From NCBI RefSeq assembly GCF_018274385.1, contig NZ_JAAFYZ010000001.1:62001-126000 (forward strand): a DNA stretch of 64,000 nucleotides, in the 5' to 3' direction. Each line of letters starts with the position of its first letter. Within the stretch, counting starts at the first letter, position 1. The notes under the pieces were generated by a model that did no database searches, was not told where the DNA came from, and saw only the letters and a list, made by a program, of their open reading frames with translations. Below, piece after piece: positions 54,401 through 61,218 of this stretch. Source of the stretch: Catenulispora pinistramenti. GTDB taxonomy: Bacteria; Actinomycetota; Actinomycetes; Streptomycetales; Catenulisporaceae. A program made the translations under genes and the position numbers.

Positions 54401-54874
54401 GAAGGTGTAGGAGAGCCGGCCGGAGGCGACGCTGGCGGTGGTGCCGATCATCAGGTAGCCCTCGGCGCCCTCGTCGATGGCCAGGCCCGGGCCGTAGCCG
54501 GAGATCGCGGCGCCGACGAAGACGCCGGTGTCCGAGCCGCGCAGCGCCACCGGGTCGATCCCGGCCCGCTCGAACGCCTCCCACGACGTCTCCAGCAACA
54601 GCCGCTGCTGCGGGTCCATCGCCACCGCCTCGCGCGGGCCGATGCCGAAGAATCCGGGGTCGAACTCACCGGCCTCGTACAGGAACCCGCCCTCGTTGAC
54701 GTAGGAGGTGCCGGCCCGCCCGGACGGGTCGTAGATCCCGTCGATGTTCCAGCCCCGGTCGGTCGGGAACTCCCCGATGCAGTCCCGGCCGGTGTCGAGC
54801 ACCTCCCACAGGTCCTCGGGGCTGCCGATGCCGCCGGGGAAGCGGCAGCTCATCCCGACGATCACGATGGGGTC
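48455..54874 (-). other. Module: KS-AT(malonyl)-DH-ER-KR-ACP (second of this protein)
   Basis: The KS has ETACSSS. The AT (GHSVG, HAFH) closely resembles the one in the module before it, so the pair probably arose by duplication. The DH has HAIGGTVLLP. The ER has HAATGGVG and Tyr in LGMYPGQ. The KR has GGTGMIGG, LDD and Tyr in GQANYAAAN. The ACP Ser lies in GFDSLAA. A saturated unbranched unit is predicted. Confidence 0.9.
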
Positions 54875-57800
54875 CTGGGCCGCCGCGCCGGACCCGCCGG
54901 CCGACGGTGCGCCGGCCGCGGGGTCCGCGATCCCCGCGAACAGTTCGCTGTCCAGGTGCGCGGCCAACAGGGCCGGCGTCGGGTAGTCGAAGATCAGGGT
55001 CGAGGACAGCCGCAGCCCGGTGGCCCCGTTGATCCGGTTGCGCAGGTCCACCGCGGTCAGCGAGTCGAAGCCGAGGTCCTTGAACGCCCGCTGGGCGTCC
55101 ACCGCGCTGGTCGAGGCGTGGCCGAGCACCGCGGCCGCGCTGGCCTGGACCAGGTCGACCAGGGCGTGGGCGCGGTCGTCGGCGGGCAGGGTGCCCAGCC
55201 GCTCCCGCAGCGAACCGCCGGCGCCGCCGGCCGCCGGCGCGGCCGCGGCGGACGGCCGGGCCGAGATGCCGACCAGGGTGCGCCACAGGGCCGGGACCGC
55301 CTCGCCGCGCGCCGCCGCCGCCCGCTGGCCGGCGACGTCGAGCAGGGCCGGGACCAGCACCGCCTCGTCCCGGGCCAGCGCGGCGTCGAACAGCGCCAGA
55401 CCGTCGGCGGCCGGGAGCGCGGCCATGCCGCGGGCGGCCCGGGTGCGCTGGCCCTCGTCCAGGGTGCCGCCCATGCCGCCGGTGGCCCACAGGCCCCATT
55501 GGAGCGCGACCGCCGGGAGTCCGGCGGCCCTGCGGTGCGCGGCCAGACCGTCCAGGAAGGCGTTGCCCGCGGCGTAGTTGCCCTGGCCCGCACCGCCGAA
55601 CAGGGCGGAGGCCGAGGAGTACAGGACGAACGCCGACAGGTCGCGGTCGGCGGTCAGCCGGTGCAGGTTCCAGGCCGCGTCGGCCTTGGGGCGCAGGGAC
55701 GCGGCGATCCGCTCGGGGGTGAGCGAGGTGAGCACGCCGTCGTCCAGGACACCGGCGGCGTGGACGACCACTGACAGCGGGCGGTCCGCCGGGATCGTCC
55801 CGGCCAGCGCGGCCAGGGCGTCGTATTCGGCGGCGTCGCAGGACACCACCCGGGTGTCGGCGCCGGACTGCGCCAGGTCGGCGGCCAGCGCCGCGACCCC
55901 GGCGGCGGCCGGGCCGGCGCGGCCGGCCAGGATGACGTTCCCGGCGCGGCCGGTCCGCACCAGATGCCGGGCCGCCAGCCCGGCCAGCGTCCCGGTGCCG
56001 CCGGTGACCAGCGCGGTACCGGCGGCCGGGGCGGGCACCGGGATGGTCAGCACGATCTTGCCGATGTGCTTGGCCTGGCTCATGAACCGCAGGGCGTCGC
56101 CGATCCGGCGCACGTCCCAGCACCGGATCGGCGCGGCGGTGAACACCCCGTCCTCGATCAGGGTCCTGATCCCGGTCAGCATCTCGCCCAGCCGGTCCGG
56201 GCCCGCCGTCTCGCTGGTGGCGAAGGTGCGGTAGCGCACGCCCGGGTGGGCGGCGGCGATCTGGTCGGGATCGCGGGCGTCGGTCTTGCCCATCTCGATG
56301 AAGGCCCCGCCGCGCGGCAGCAGCCGCAGCGAGGCGTCGGTCAGCTCGCCGGCCAGCGCGTTCAGGACGATGTCCATGCCCTGATCCGCGGTGACGGCGG
56401 CGAACTTCTGCTCGAAGCCGACGTCCCGGGAGGAGGCGATGTGGTCCTCATCCAGGCCCATGGCTCGCAACGCGCCCCACTTGCCGGGGCTGGCGGTGGC
56501 GAACACCTCCAGGCCCAGATGCCGGGCGACCTGTACCGCCGCCGAGCCGACGCCGCCGGTCGCGGCGTGGATCAGGATCCGCTGACCGGGCACGGCCTGG
56601 GCCAGATCGACCAGGCCGTACCAGGCCGTCGTGAACGCCACCGGTATCGCCGCGCCCCGGGCGAAGGACCAGCCGGTCGGCAGCGGCACCGCGGTCCGCG
56701 CGTCCACGACCGTGAACGGGCCGAAGCCGCCGCCGGCCATCGCCATCACCCGGTCGCCGGGCGACAAATGCGGAACCCCGGGACCGACCTCGGCCACCAC
56801 CCCGGCGACCTCGTTGCCCAGCAACGGCTCCCCCGGGTACATCCCCAGGGCGGTCAGCACGTCGCGGAAGTTCACACCGGCGGCGCGGACCGCGATCCGG
56901 ACCTGCCCCGGACCAAGCGGGTCCAGCGCCTCCGGATACTCGGCGAAGGCCACGCCTTCCAGGGTGCCGGCGCGCGCGACCTCGGCCCGCCAGGGACCGG
57001 CCGGCAGGGCCAGCGGCGGGGCCGGGCGGACCAGGCGGCGGGCCAGGACGGCCCCGGCACGGACCGCCAATTCCGGCTCGCCGGAGGCCAGGGCGCCGGG
57101 CAGCAGGTCAGAACCCTGGCCCGGGACGTCCAGCAGGACGAAGCGGTCGGGGTTCTCGGTCTGCGCGGTGCGAATCAGGCCCCAGACCGCGGCGCCGGAA
57201 AGATCGGCCACGTCCTCGCCGGAGGTGGAGATCGCCCCGCGAGTCAGCACCACCAGGCGGGCCGCCGCCAACTCCTCGGCGGCCAGCCACTGCTGCACCA
57301 CGGCGAGGACGTCGGACACGGCATCGCGAGCGCAAGCCGCGGTGTCCTCAGCGGTCTCGGTCGCGGTCGCCGAAGGCGAACCAGCAGGGGCACCCACCGC
57401 GAGCAACACCTGATCCGGAACCGGCTCACCGGCCCGCACCGCCGCGGCCAAAGCCGCCACATCGGCGAACGCGCCGTCCACCGGCAGCCCGGTGACGTCA
57501 CCGCCGCCGAGCGCCACGATCCGCCCGGCCGGCTCGCCGGCCGGCACCGAGGTCCAGTCCACCGCGAACAGCCCGTCGCGCACCACGGCCCCGCCGCCGT
57601 GCCCGGCCGTGATCGCCCGCATCACCAGCGAGTCGACCGAGATCACCGGGGCGCCCCGGCCGTCGACGGCGCTCAGGGTCAGGCCGCTGCCCCCGTCCGG
57701 GGCCAGGCGGACCCGCAGCTGCGAGGCGCCGGAGGCGTGCAGGCCGACCCCGCGCCAGGCGAACGGCAGCGGGATCTCGCCGGGGCGCCCGGCCGGCAGC

Positions 57801-60800
57801 ACCAGGCCGGAGACGTGCAGTGCGGCGTCCAGCAGTGCCGGGTGCAGGCCGAACCAGCCGGCCTCGGAGGCTGCCTGGTCCGGCAGCCGCACCTCGGCGA
57901 ACACCTCCTCGCCCCGGCGCCAGGCCGCGTACAGGCCCTGGAACGCCGGGCCGTAGCCGTTGCCGCCGGCGGCCATCCGCTCGTACCAGCCGTCCAGATC
58001 GACCGGCGTGGCCTCGGTCGGCGGCCAGACCGCCAGGTCCCCGGCCGCCATCGCGCCGCCGCCGGGCGCCAGCGTCCCGCTGGCGTGCCGGGTCCACGGC
58101 GCGTCCAGGGCCGGGCGGGCGTGGATCCACACTGGGCGCAGGCCGTCCTCGGCGGCGCCCACGGTCACCTGGACCTGGGTCAGCGGGCCGTCGTCGGCCA
58201 GGATCAGCGGCGCTTCCAGGGTGAGCTCGTCGACCCACCCGCAGCCGACCGCCTCGCCGGCCCGGACCGCCATCTCCACGAACGCGGTGCCGGGCAGGAT
58301 CACCGTCCCGCCGACCGCGTGGTCGGCGAGCCAGGGCTGCACCCGGGGCGAGAGCCGGCCGGTGAGCACCACACCGCCGTCGCCGGCCAGTTCCACCGAC
58401 GCCAGCAGCAGCGGGTGGCCCATGGCGTTCAGGCCCGAGGCGGCCATGTCCGCCTCGCCGAGCACACCGGTGGGCCAGAACCGCTGACGCTGGAAGGCGT
58501 AGGTGGGCAGCTCCACCCGGTTCCCGGAGCCCAGGACCGCGGCCCAGTCGACCGGCGCGCCGTGCACCCAGGCCCGGGCCAGCCCGGTCACGGTCGTGGT
58601 CGCGGCGTCGTGGTCGGGACGGAGCAAGGAGACGAACTCGGCGTCCGGCGCGGCTCCGGCGCCGAGGGCCGACAGCGTGCCGTCCGGGCCGATCTCGACG
58701 AACAGGTCGATGTCCAGACCGGCCATGGTGGTCACGGCGTCGGCGAACCGCACCGCGCCCCGGGCCTGACCGGCCCAGTAGGCACCGTCGCAGGACTCGA
58801 CGACCGCCCCGGTGGCCGTGCTCACCCACGGGACCTCGGTCCGGGCGAAGCCGATGGCTCCGGCGACCCGCGTCAGCTCGGCCAGCATCGGGTCCATCCG
58901 ATGGGAGTGGAACGCGTGGCTGACCCGCAGCGAGCGGACCCGGGTGCCCCGGTCGGCGAACACCGCCGCGACCGCGTCCACCGCGTCCTTCTCGCCGGAG
59001 ACCACGGTCGCCGACGGACCGTTCACCGCGGCGATGTGAACGCCTTCAACGCCGTCGAGCGCCGCCAGGACCTCCGCTTCCGGCGCCGCGATCGACGTCA
59101 TGGCGCCACCGGTGGGCAGCGCCTGCATCAGCCGGCCCCGAGCCGCCACCAACGCACACGCCTCGGCCAGCGGGAGCGCCCCGACCGCATGAGCGGCCGC
59201 GACCTCGCCCACCGAGTGCCCCGCCACGGCAGCCGGCGCGACCCCCACCGCTGCCAGCATCGCCACCACGCCGACCTGCAAGGCGAACAAGGCAGACTGC
59301 GCATAAACAGTCTGATTCGCCAACTCCCCGGCATCGGCAGCCGTGCCGAGTGCCACAGCACGCACCGGCAGACCGAGATGCCCCTCGATCAGAGCGCAAG
59401 CCTCATCGAAAGCCGCCGCGAACACCGGCGAGGCCGCGTACAAACCCGCGGCCATCCCAGCCCGCTGCGAACCCTGACCCGCGAAGACGAAACCCACCCG
59501 GGTCCCGGTCCGCGCCACACCGCTCACGGTGTGCTCGGCCGGCGTGCCGTCCTGGAGCGCGGCCAGTTCCCGCACCGCGTCGGCCGCGCTGTCCGCGGCG
59601 CCGAACACCACCGCCCGGTGCTCGAACACCGACCGGGTGGTGGCCGCCGACCACGCCACATCGGCCAGCGCGGGCCCGGCTTGGCCGTCCAGCAGTTCGC
59701 GCAGTCCGGCGGCCTGACCACTGAGCGCCTCCGGGCCCCGGGCGGACAGCACCAGCGGCACCACACCGGTCAACGGCGCCGGGGCCGGCCCCCGGTCAGT
59801 CAGTTCCTCAGCACTGAGAGCCGGCACCGATGCGGGCGGCTCCTCTACGATCACGTGCGCGTTCGTCCCGCTGATCCCGAACGCCGAGACCCCGGCCCGG
59901 CGCGGCCGGTCGCCGGCCGGCCAGGACCGCGCCTCGGTCAGCAGCTCGATCTCCCCGCTCGCCCATTCCACCTGGCCCGAGGGCCGGTCCACGTGCAGGG
60001 TGCGGGGCATGACGCCGTGCTGCATGGCGAGCACGACCTTGATGACCCCGGCCGCCCCGGCCGCGGCCTGGGTGTGGCCGAAGTTCGACTTCACCGAGCC
60101 CAGCCGCAGCGGCCGGCCCTCGGGCCGGTCCTGGCCGTAGGTCGCCAGCAGCGCCCCGGCCTCGATCGGGTCGCCGAGCCGGGTCCCGGTGCCGTGCCCC
60201 TCCACCATGTCGACGTCCGAGGGGGTGAGCCCGGCCCCGGCCAGCGCGGCGCGGATCACCCGCTGCTGGGCCGGGCCGTTCGGGGCGGTCAGACCGTTCG
60301 AGGCGCCGTCGCCGTTGGTGGCGGTGCCGGTGATCACGGCCAGCACCGGGTGTCCCCGGCGGCGCGCGTCGGAGAGCCGCTCCAGCAGGAGCACGCCGGC
60401 GCCTTCGCTCCAGCCGGTGCCGTCGGCGGCCTCGGCATACGGCTTGCACCTGCCGTCGGCGGCCAGCCCCTGCTGCCGGGAGAAGTCGACGAAGGTGCCG
60501 GGGCGCGGCATCACCGTGACCCCGCCGGCCAGCGCCATCGAGCACTCGCCCGAGCGCAGCGCCTTGGCCGCCAGGTGCATCGCGACCAGCGAGGAGGAGC
60601 AGGCCGTGTCGATCGTCACCGACGGCCCCTCCAAGCCCAGGGTGTAGGCGACGCGGCCGGAGATGATGCTGGTGGCGCTGCCGGTGATCTGGTAGCCGGA
60701 GGCCTCCTCGGAGGTCACCTCGTAGCCCGAGGCGCCGGCGCCGACGAACACCCCGGTCGCGCTGCCGCGCATGGCCGCCGGGTCGATCCCGGCGTTCTCG

Positions 60801-61204
60801 AAGGCCTCCCAGGAGATCTCCAGCAGCAGCCGCTGCTGCGGGTCCATGGCCAGCGCCTCGCGCGGGCTGATCCCGAAGAACGCCGGGTCGAAGGCCGCCA
60901 CCTCGTCCAGGAAGCCGCCCTCGGCCACGTAGGAGGTGCCGCTGTGGTCCGGGTCCGGGTCGTAGATCTGGCTCAGGTCCCAGCCGCGGTCGGTCGGGAA
61001 CGGCCCGATGGCATCGCCCCCGCGCTCCAGCAGCCGCCACAGGTCCCGCGGACCGCGGATCCCGCCGGGAAACCGGCACCCCATGGCCACGATCGCCAGC
61101 GGCTCGGAGTCACCGGCCTCGATCCGGCGCAGGCGCTGGCGGGTCTCCTGAAGTTCGGCGGCAGTTCTCTTCAAGTACTCGAAGAGCTTGTCCTGGTTCT
61201 CCAT
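48455..61204 (-). CDS. Type I PKS: two fully reducing malonyl modules
   Basis: A 4249-residue PKS with docking coiled coil (about 1-32), KS-AT-DH-ER-KR-ACP twice, and a C-terminal docking tail. Landmarks: KS Cys 202 and 2281; AT Ser about 663 and 2744; DH His about 962 and 3041; KR Tyr about 1875 and 3950; ACP Ser about 2048 and 4121. The start is placed at ATG 61204, giving the canonical docking start MENQDKLFEYLKR with GGGAG upstream; an earlier in-frame ATG at 61219 overlaps the preceding TAA. The N-terminal helix is the class 1a partner of the tail on the preceding protein. The tail ends LIDSLDAEALVRIAME, the class 1b type that pairs with the next PKS. Both reductive loops look complete. 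Confidence 0.96.
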   Translation of the reverse strand: MENQDKLFEYLKRTAAELQETRQRLRRIEAGDSEPLAIVAMGCRFPGGIRGPRDLWRLLERGGDAIGPFPTDRGWDLSQIYDPDPDHSGTSYVAEGGFLDEVAAFDPAFFGISPREALAMDPQQRLLLEISWEAFENAGIDPAAMRGSATGVFVGAGASGYEVTSEEASGYQITGSATSIISGRVAYTLGLEGPSVTIDTACSSSLVAMHLAAKALRSGECSMALAGGVTVMPRPGTFVDFSRQQGLAADGRCKPYAEAADGTGWSEGAGVLLLERLSDARRRGHPVLAVITGTATNGDGASNGLTAPNGPAQQRVIRAALAGAGLTPSDVDMVEGHGTGTRLGDPIEAGALLATYGQDRPEGRPLRLGSVKSNFGHTQAAAGAAGVIKVVLAMQHGVMPRTLHVDRPSGQVEWASGEIELLTEARSWPAGDRPRRAGVSAFGISGTNAHVIVEEPPASVPALSAEELTDRGPAPAPLTGVVPLVLSARGPEALSGQAAGLRELLDGQAGPALADVAWSAATTRSVFEHRAVVFGAADSAADAVRELAALQDGTPAEHTVSGVARTGTRVGFVFAGQGSQRAGMAAGLYAASPVFAAAFDEACALIEGHLGLPVRAVALGTAADAGELANQTVYAQSALFALQVGVVAMLAAVGVAPAAVAGHSVGEVAAAHAVGALPLAEACALVAARGRLMQALPTGGAMTSIAAPEAEVLAALDGVEGVHIAAVNGPSATVVSGEKDAVDAVAAVFADRGTRVRSLRVSHAFHSHRMDPMLAELTRVAGAIGFARTEVPWVSTATGAVVESCDGAYWAGQARGAVRFADAVTTMAGLDIDLFVEIGPDGTLSALGAGAAPDAEFVSLLRPDHDAATTTVTGLARAWVHGAPVDWAAVLGSGNRVELPTYAFQRQRFWPTGVLGEADMAASGLNAMGHPLLLASVELAGDGGVVLTGRLSPRVQPWLADHAVGGTVILPGTAFVEMAVRAGEAVGCGWVDELTLEAPLILADDGPLTQVQVTVGAAEDGLRPVWIHARPALDAPWTRHASGTLAPGGGAMAAGDLAVWPPTEATPVDLDGWYERMAAGGNGYGPAFQGLYAAWRRGEEVFAEVRLPDQAASEAGWFGLHPALLDAALHVSGLVLPAGRPGEIPLPFAWRGVGLHASGASQLRVRLAPDGGSGLTLSAVDGRGAPVISVDSLVMRAITAGHGGGAVVRDGLFAVDWTSVPAGEPAGRIVALGGGDVTGLPVDGAFADVAALAAAVRAGEPVPDQVLLAVGAPAGSPSATATETAEDTAACARDAVSDVLAVVQQWLAAEELAAARLVVLTRGAISTSGEDVADLSGAAVWGLIRTAQTENPDRFVLLDVPGQGSDLLPGALASGEPELAVRAGAVLARRLVRPAPPLALPAGPWRAEVARAGTLEGVAFAEYPEALDPLGPGQVRIAVRAAGVNFRDVLTALGMYPGEPLLGNEVAGVVAEVGPGVPHLSPGDRVMAMAGGGFGPFTVVDARTAVPLPTGWSFARGAAIPVAFTTAWYGLVDLAQAVPGQRILIHAATGGVGSAAVQVARHLGLEVFATASPGKWGALRAMGLDEDHIASSRDVGFEQKFAAVTADQGMDIVLNALAGELTDASLRLLPRGGAFIEMGKTDARDPDQIAAAHPGVRYRTFATSETAGPDRLGEMLTGIRTLIEDGVFTAAPIRCWDVRRIGDALRFMSQAKHIGKIVLTIPVPAPAAGTALVTGGTGTLAGLAARHLVRTGRAGNVILAGRAGPAAAGVAALAADLAQSGADTRVVSCDAAEYDALAALAGTIPADRPLSVVVHAAGVLDDGVLTSLTPERIAASLRPKADAAWNLHRLTADRDLSAFVLYSSASALFGGAGQGNYAAGNAFLDGLAAHRRAAGLPAVALQWGLWATGGMGGTLDEGQRTRAARGMAALPAADGLALFDAALARDEAVLVPALLDVAGQRAAAARGEAVPALWRTLVGISARPSAAAAPAAGGAGGSLRERLGTLPADDRAHALVDLVQASAAAVLGHASTSAVDAQRAFKDLGFDSLTAVDLRNRINGATGLRLSSTLIFDYPTPALLAAHLDSELFAGIADPAAGAPSAGGSGAAAQDPIVIVGMSCRFPGGIGSPEDLWEVLDTGRDCIGEFPTDRGWNIDGIYDPSGRAGTSYVNEGGFLYEAGEFDPGFFGIGPREAVAMDPQQRLLLETSWEAFERAGIDPVALRGSDTGVFVGAAISGYGPGLAIDEGAEGYLMIGTTASVASGRLSYTFGLEGPALTIETACSSSLVGMHLAAQSLRARECSLALAGGVTVMATLERFVDFSRQQGLAHDGRSKAYSDSADGANWSEGVGVVVLERLSDARRNGHPVLAVLVGSAVNQDGASNGLTAPNGPSQQRVIKTALAGAGLRGTDVDVVEGHGTGTTLGDPIEAGALLATYGQDRPEGRPLWLGSIKSNFGHTQWAAGVAGVMKMVLAMQHERLPRTLHVDRPSSKVDWTAGDIKLLTEPAAWPAGPDRVRRAGVSSFAISGTNAHVILAEPPAEPGTQTGADRPEPAAGAAGPADAAGPVLVGAVGWPVSGRTEEALCAQAGRLREFVLAHPEIQARDVAWSLATTRSVFEHRAVVLDTSAETLASVATGQFAAAAISGVTGGERVGFLFAGQGSQRAGMAAGLYAASPVFAAAFDQACGLLEGHLGLPVRDVALGTAADAGELANQTVYAQSALFALQIGVVAMLAAVGLKPWAVAGHSVGEVAAAYAAGALSLADAAALVAARGRLMQALPTGGAMTSIAAPEAEVLAALEGVEGVWIAAVNGPSATVVSGEKDAVDAVAAVFAGREVRVRPLRVSHAFHSHRMDPMLAELSRTADGLGWKATTIPWVSTATGAVVESCDGAYWAGQARGAVRFADAVSTMARQDIDLFLEIGPDGTLSALGTAAAPDGEFVSLLRPDHDAATTALNGLARAWVHGAGVDWAAVLGSGTRVDLPTYAFQHQHFWPNAKPGAKDLAQAGLGAMSHPLLLASVELAGDSVVLSGRLSTQAQPWLADHAIGGTVLLPGTAFVELAVRTGDAVGCGRLEELTLEAPLVLPADGSPMRVQVTVGGDADGVRPVTIHTRPVTGGADAPWTRNASGTLTVLPERIQVGDLVVWPPRGAEPLPVGGLYERMAQEGYHYGPAFQGLRAAWRRDDEVFAEVVLPEIVADEAAGFGLHPALLDAALHLGGLVLPESGPGEVRLPFAWTGVTLHAIGAAALRVRLTPDGSGGLTLIAADHGGTPVVSVESLALRAIPAADQDTANPVVREGLYAVGWTPVAAGEPAGRIAALGAGVPGVSADAVFADVAALVEAARAGEPVPDLVLAATGAGADAGSAAPAGACARGAVSDVLAVVQQWLAADELAASRLVVVTRGAVATAPGESVTDLPAGAVWGLVRTAQSENPDRVILLDLPDQGSDLLACALACGEPELAIRGEAILARRLTRPTAGLRLPTDGTPWRIEVDRAGTLDGLAAVPVPAAPLEPGQVLVATRTAGVNFRDVLITLGMYPGQALLGSEVAGVVAEVGPGVTGLVPGDRVMATAVGGFGPFTVVDARTTVPLPSGWSFAQGAAIPVAFTTAWYGLLDLAQAAPGQRILIHAATGGVGSAAVQVARHRGLEVFATASPGKWDTLRAMGLDEDHIASSRDAGFEEKFAAVTADQGMDIVLNALAGELTDASLRLLPRGGVFIEMGKTDARDPEQVAAGHPGVRYQMFETGEAGLDRLGEIMTEVRALIEDGVFTGMPVQCWDVRRISDAFRFMSQAKHIGKVVLTLPRTPRAAGTVLVTGGTGMIGGRVARHLAQTGRAGQVVLTGRSGPVAGGVPALAADLAGSGAGVRVVSCDAADREALAGLLASVPVSSVFHSVGVLDDGVFTSMTAERVDTVMRPKADAAWHLHDLTADRDLDAFVLFSSAAATFGGAGQANYAAANAFLDALAAHRQSAGLPATALAWGLWSEASTMTGHLGGDQKSRISRDGGQALTADDGLALLDTALGRDEAMLVPALLDLPGVRARAARGEQVPALWRGLAGAARPKAAAAAAAAGGDSVQSRLAGLAPEERDQALTDMVRAYTAAVLGYTSADAAAADRTFKELGFDSLAAIELRNRLGGATGLRLAATVVFDYPTPAALAAHLSERLRPDEVAAQAADADADLESRLRAILAAVPLARLRDAGLLEPLLGLADVRDEAVLAVAAAEPEADAGLIDSLDAEALVRIAMEAEGTEL
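54875..61204 (-). other. Module: KS-AT(malonyl)-DH-ER-KR-ACP (first of this protein)
   Basis: The KS has DTACSSS. The AT has TVYAQ, GHSVG and HAFH, the malonyl type. The DH has HAVGGTVILP. The ER has HAATGGVG, Lys in SPGKW and Tyr in LGMYPGE. The KR has GGTGTLAG, LDD and Tyr in GQGNYAAGN. The ACP Ser lies in GFDSLTA. A saturated unbranched unit is predicted. Confidence 0.9.
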
Positions 61205-61218
61205 AGCACTGTCTCCCA

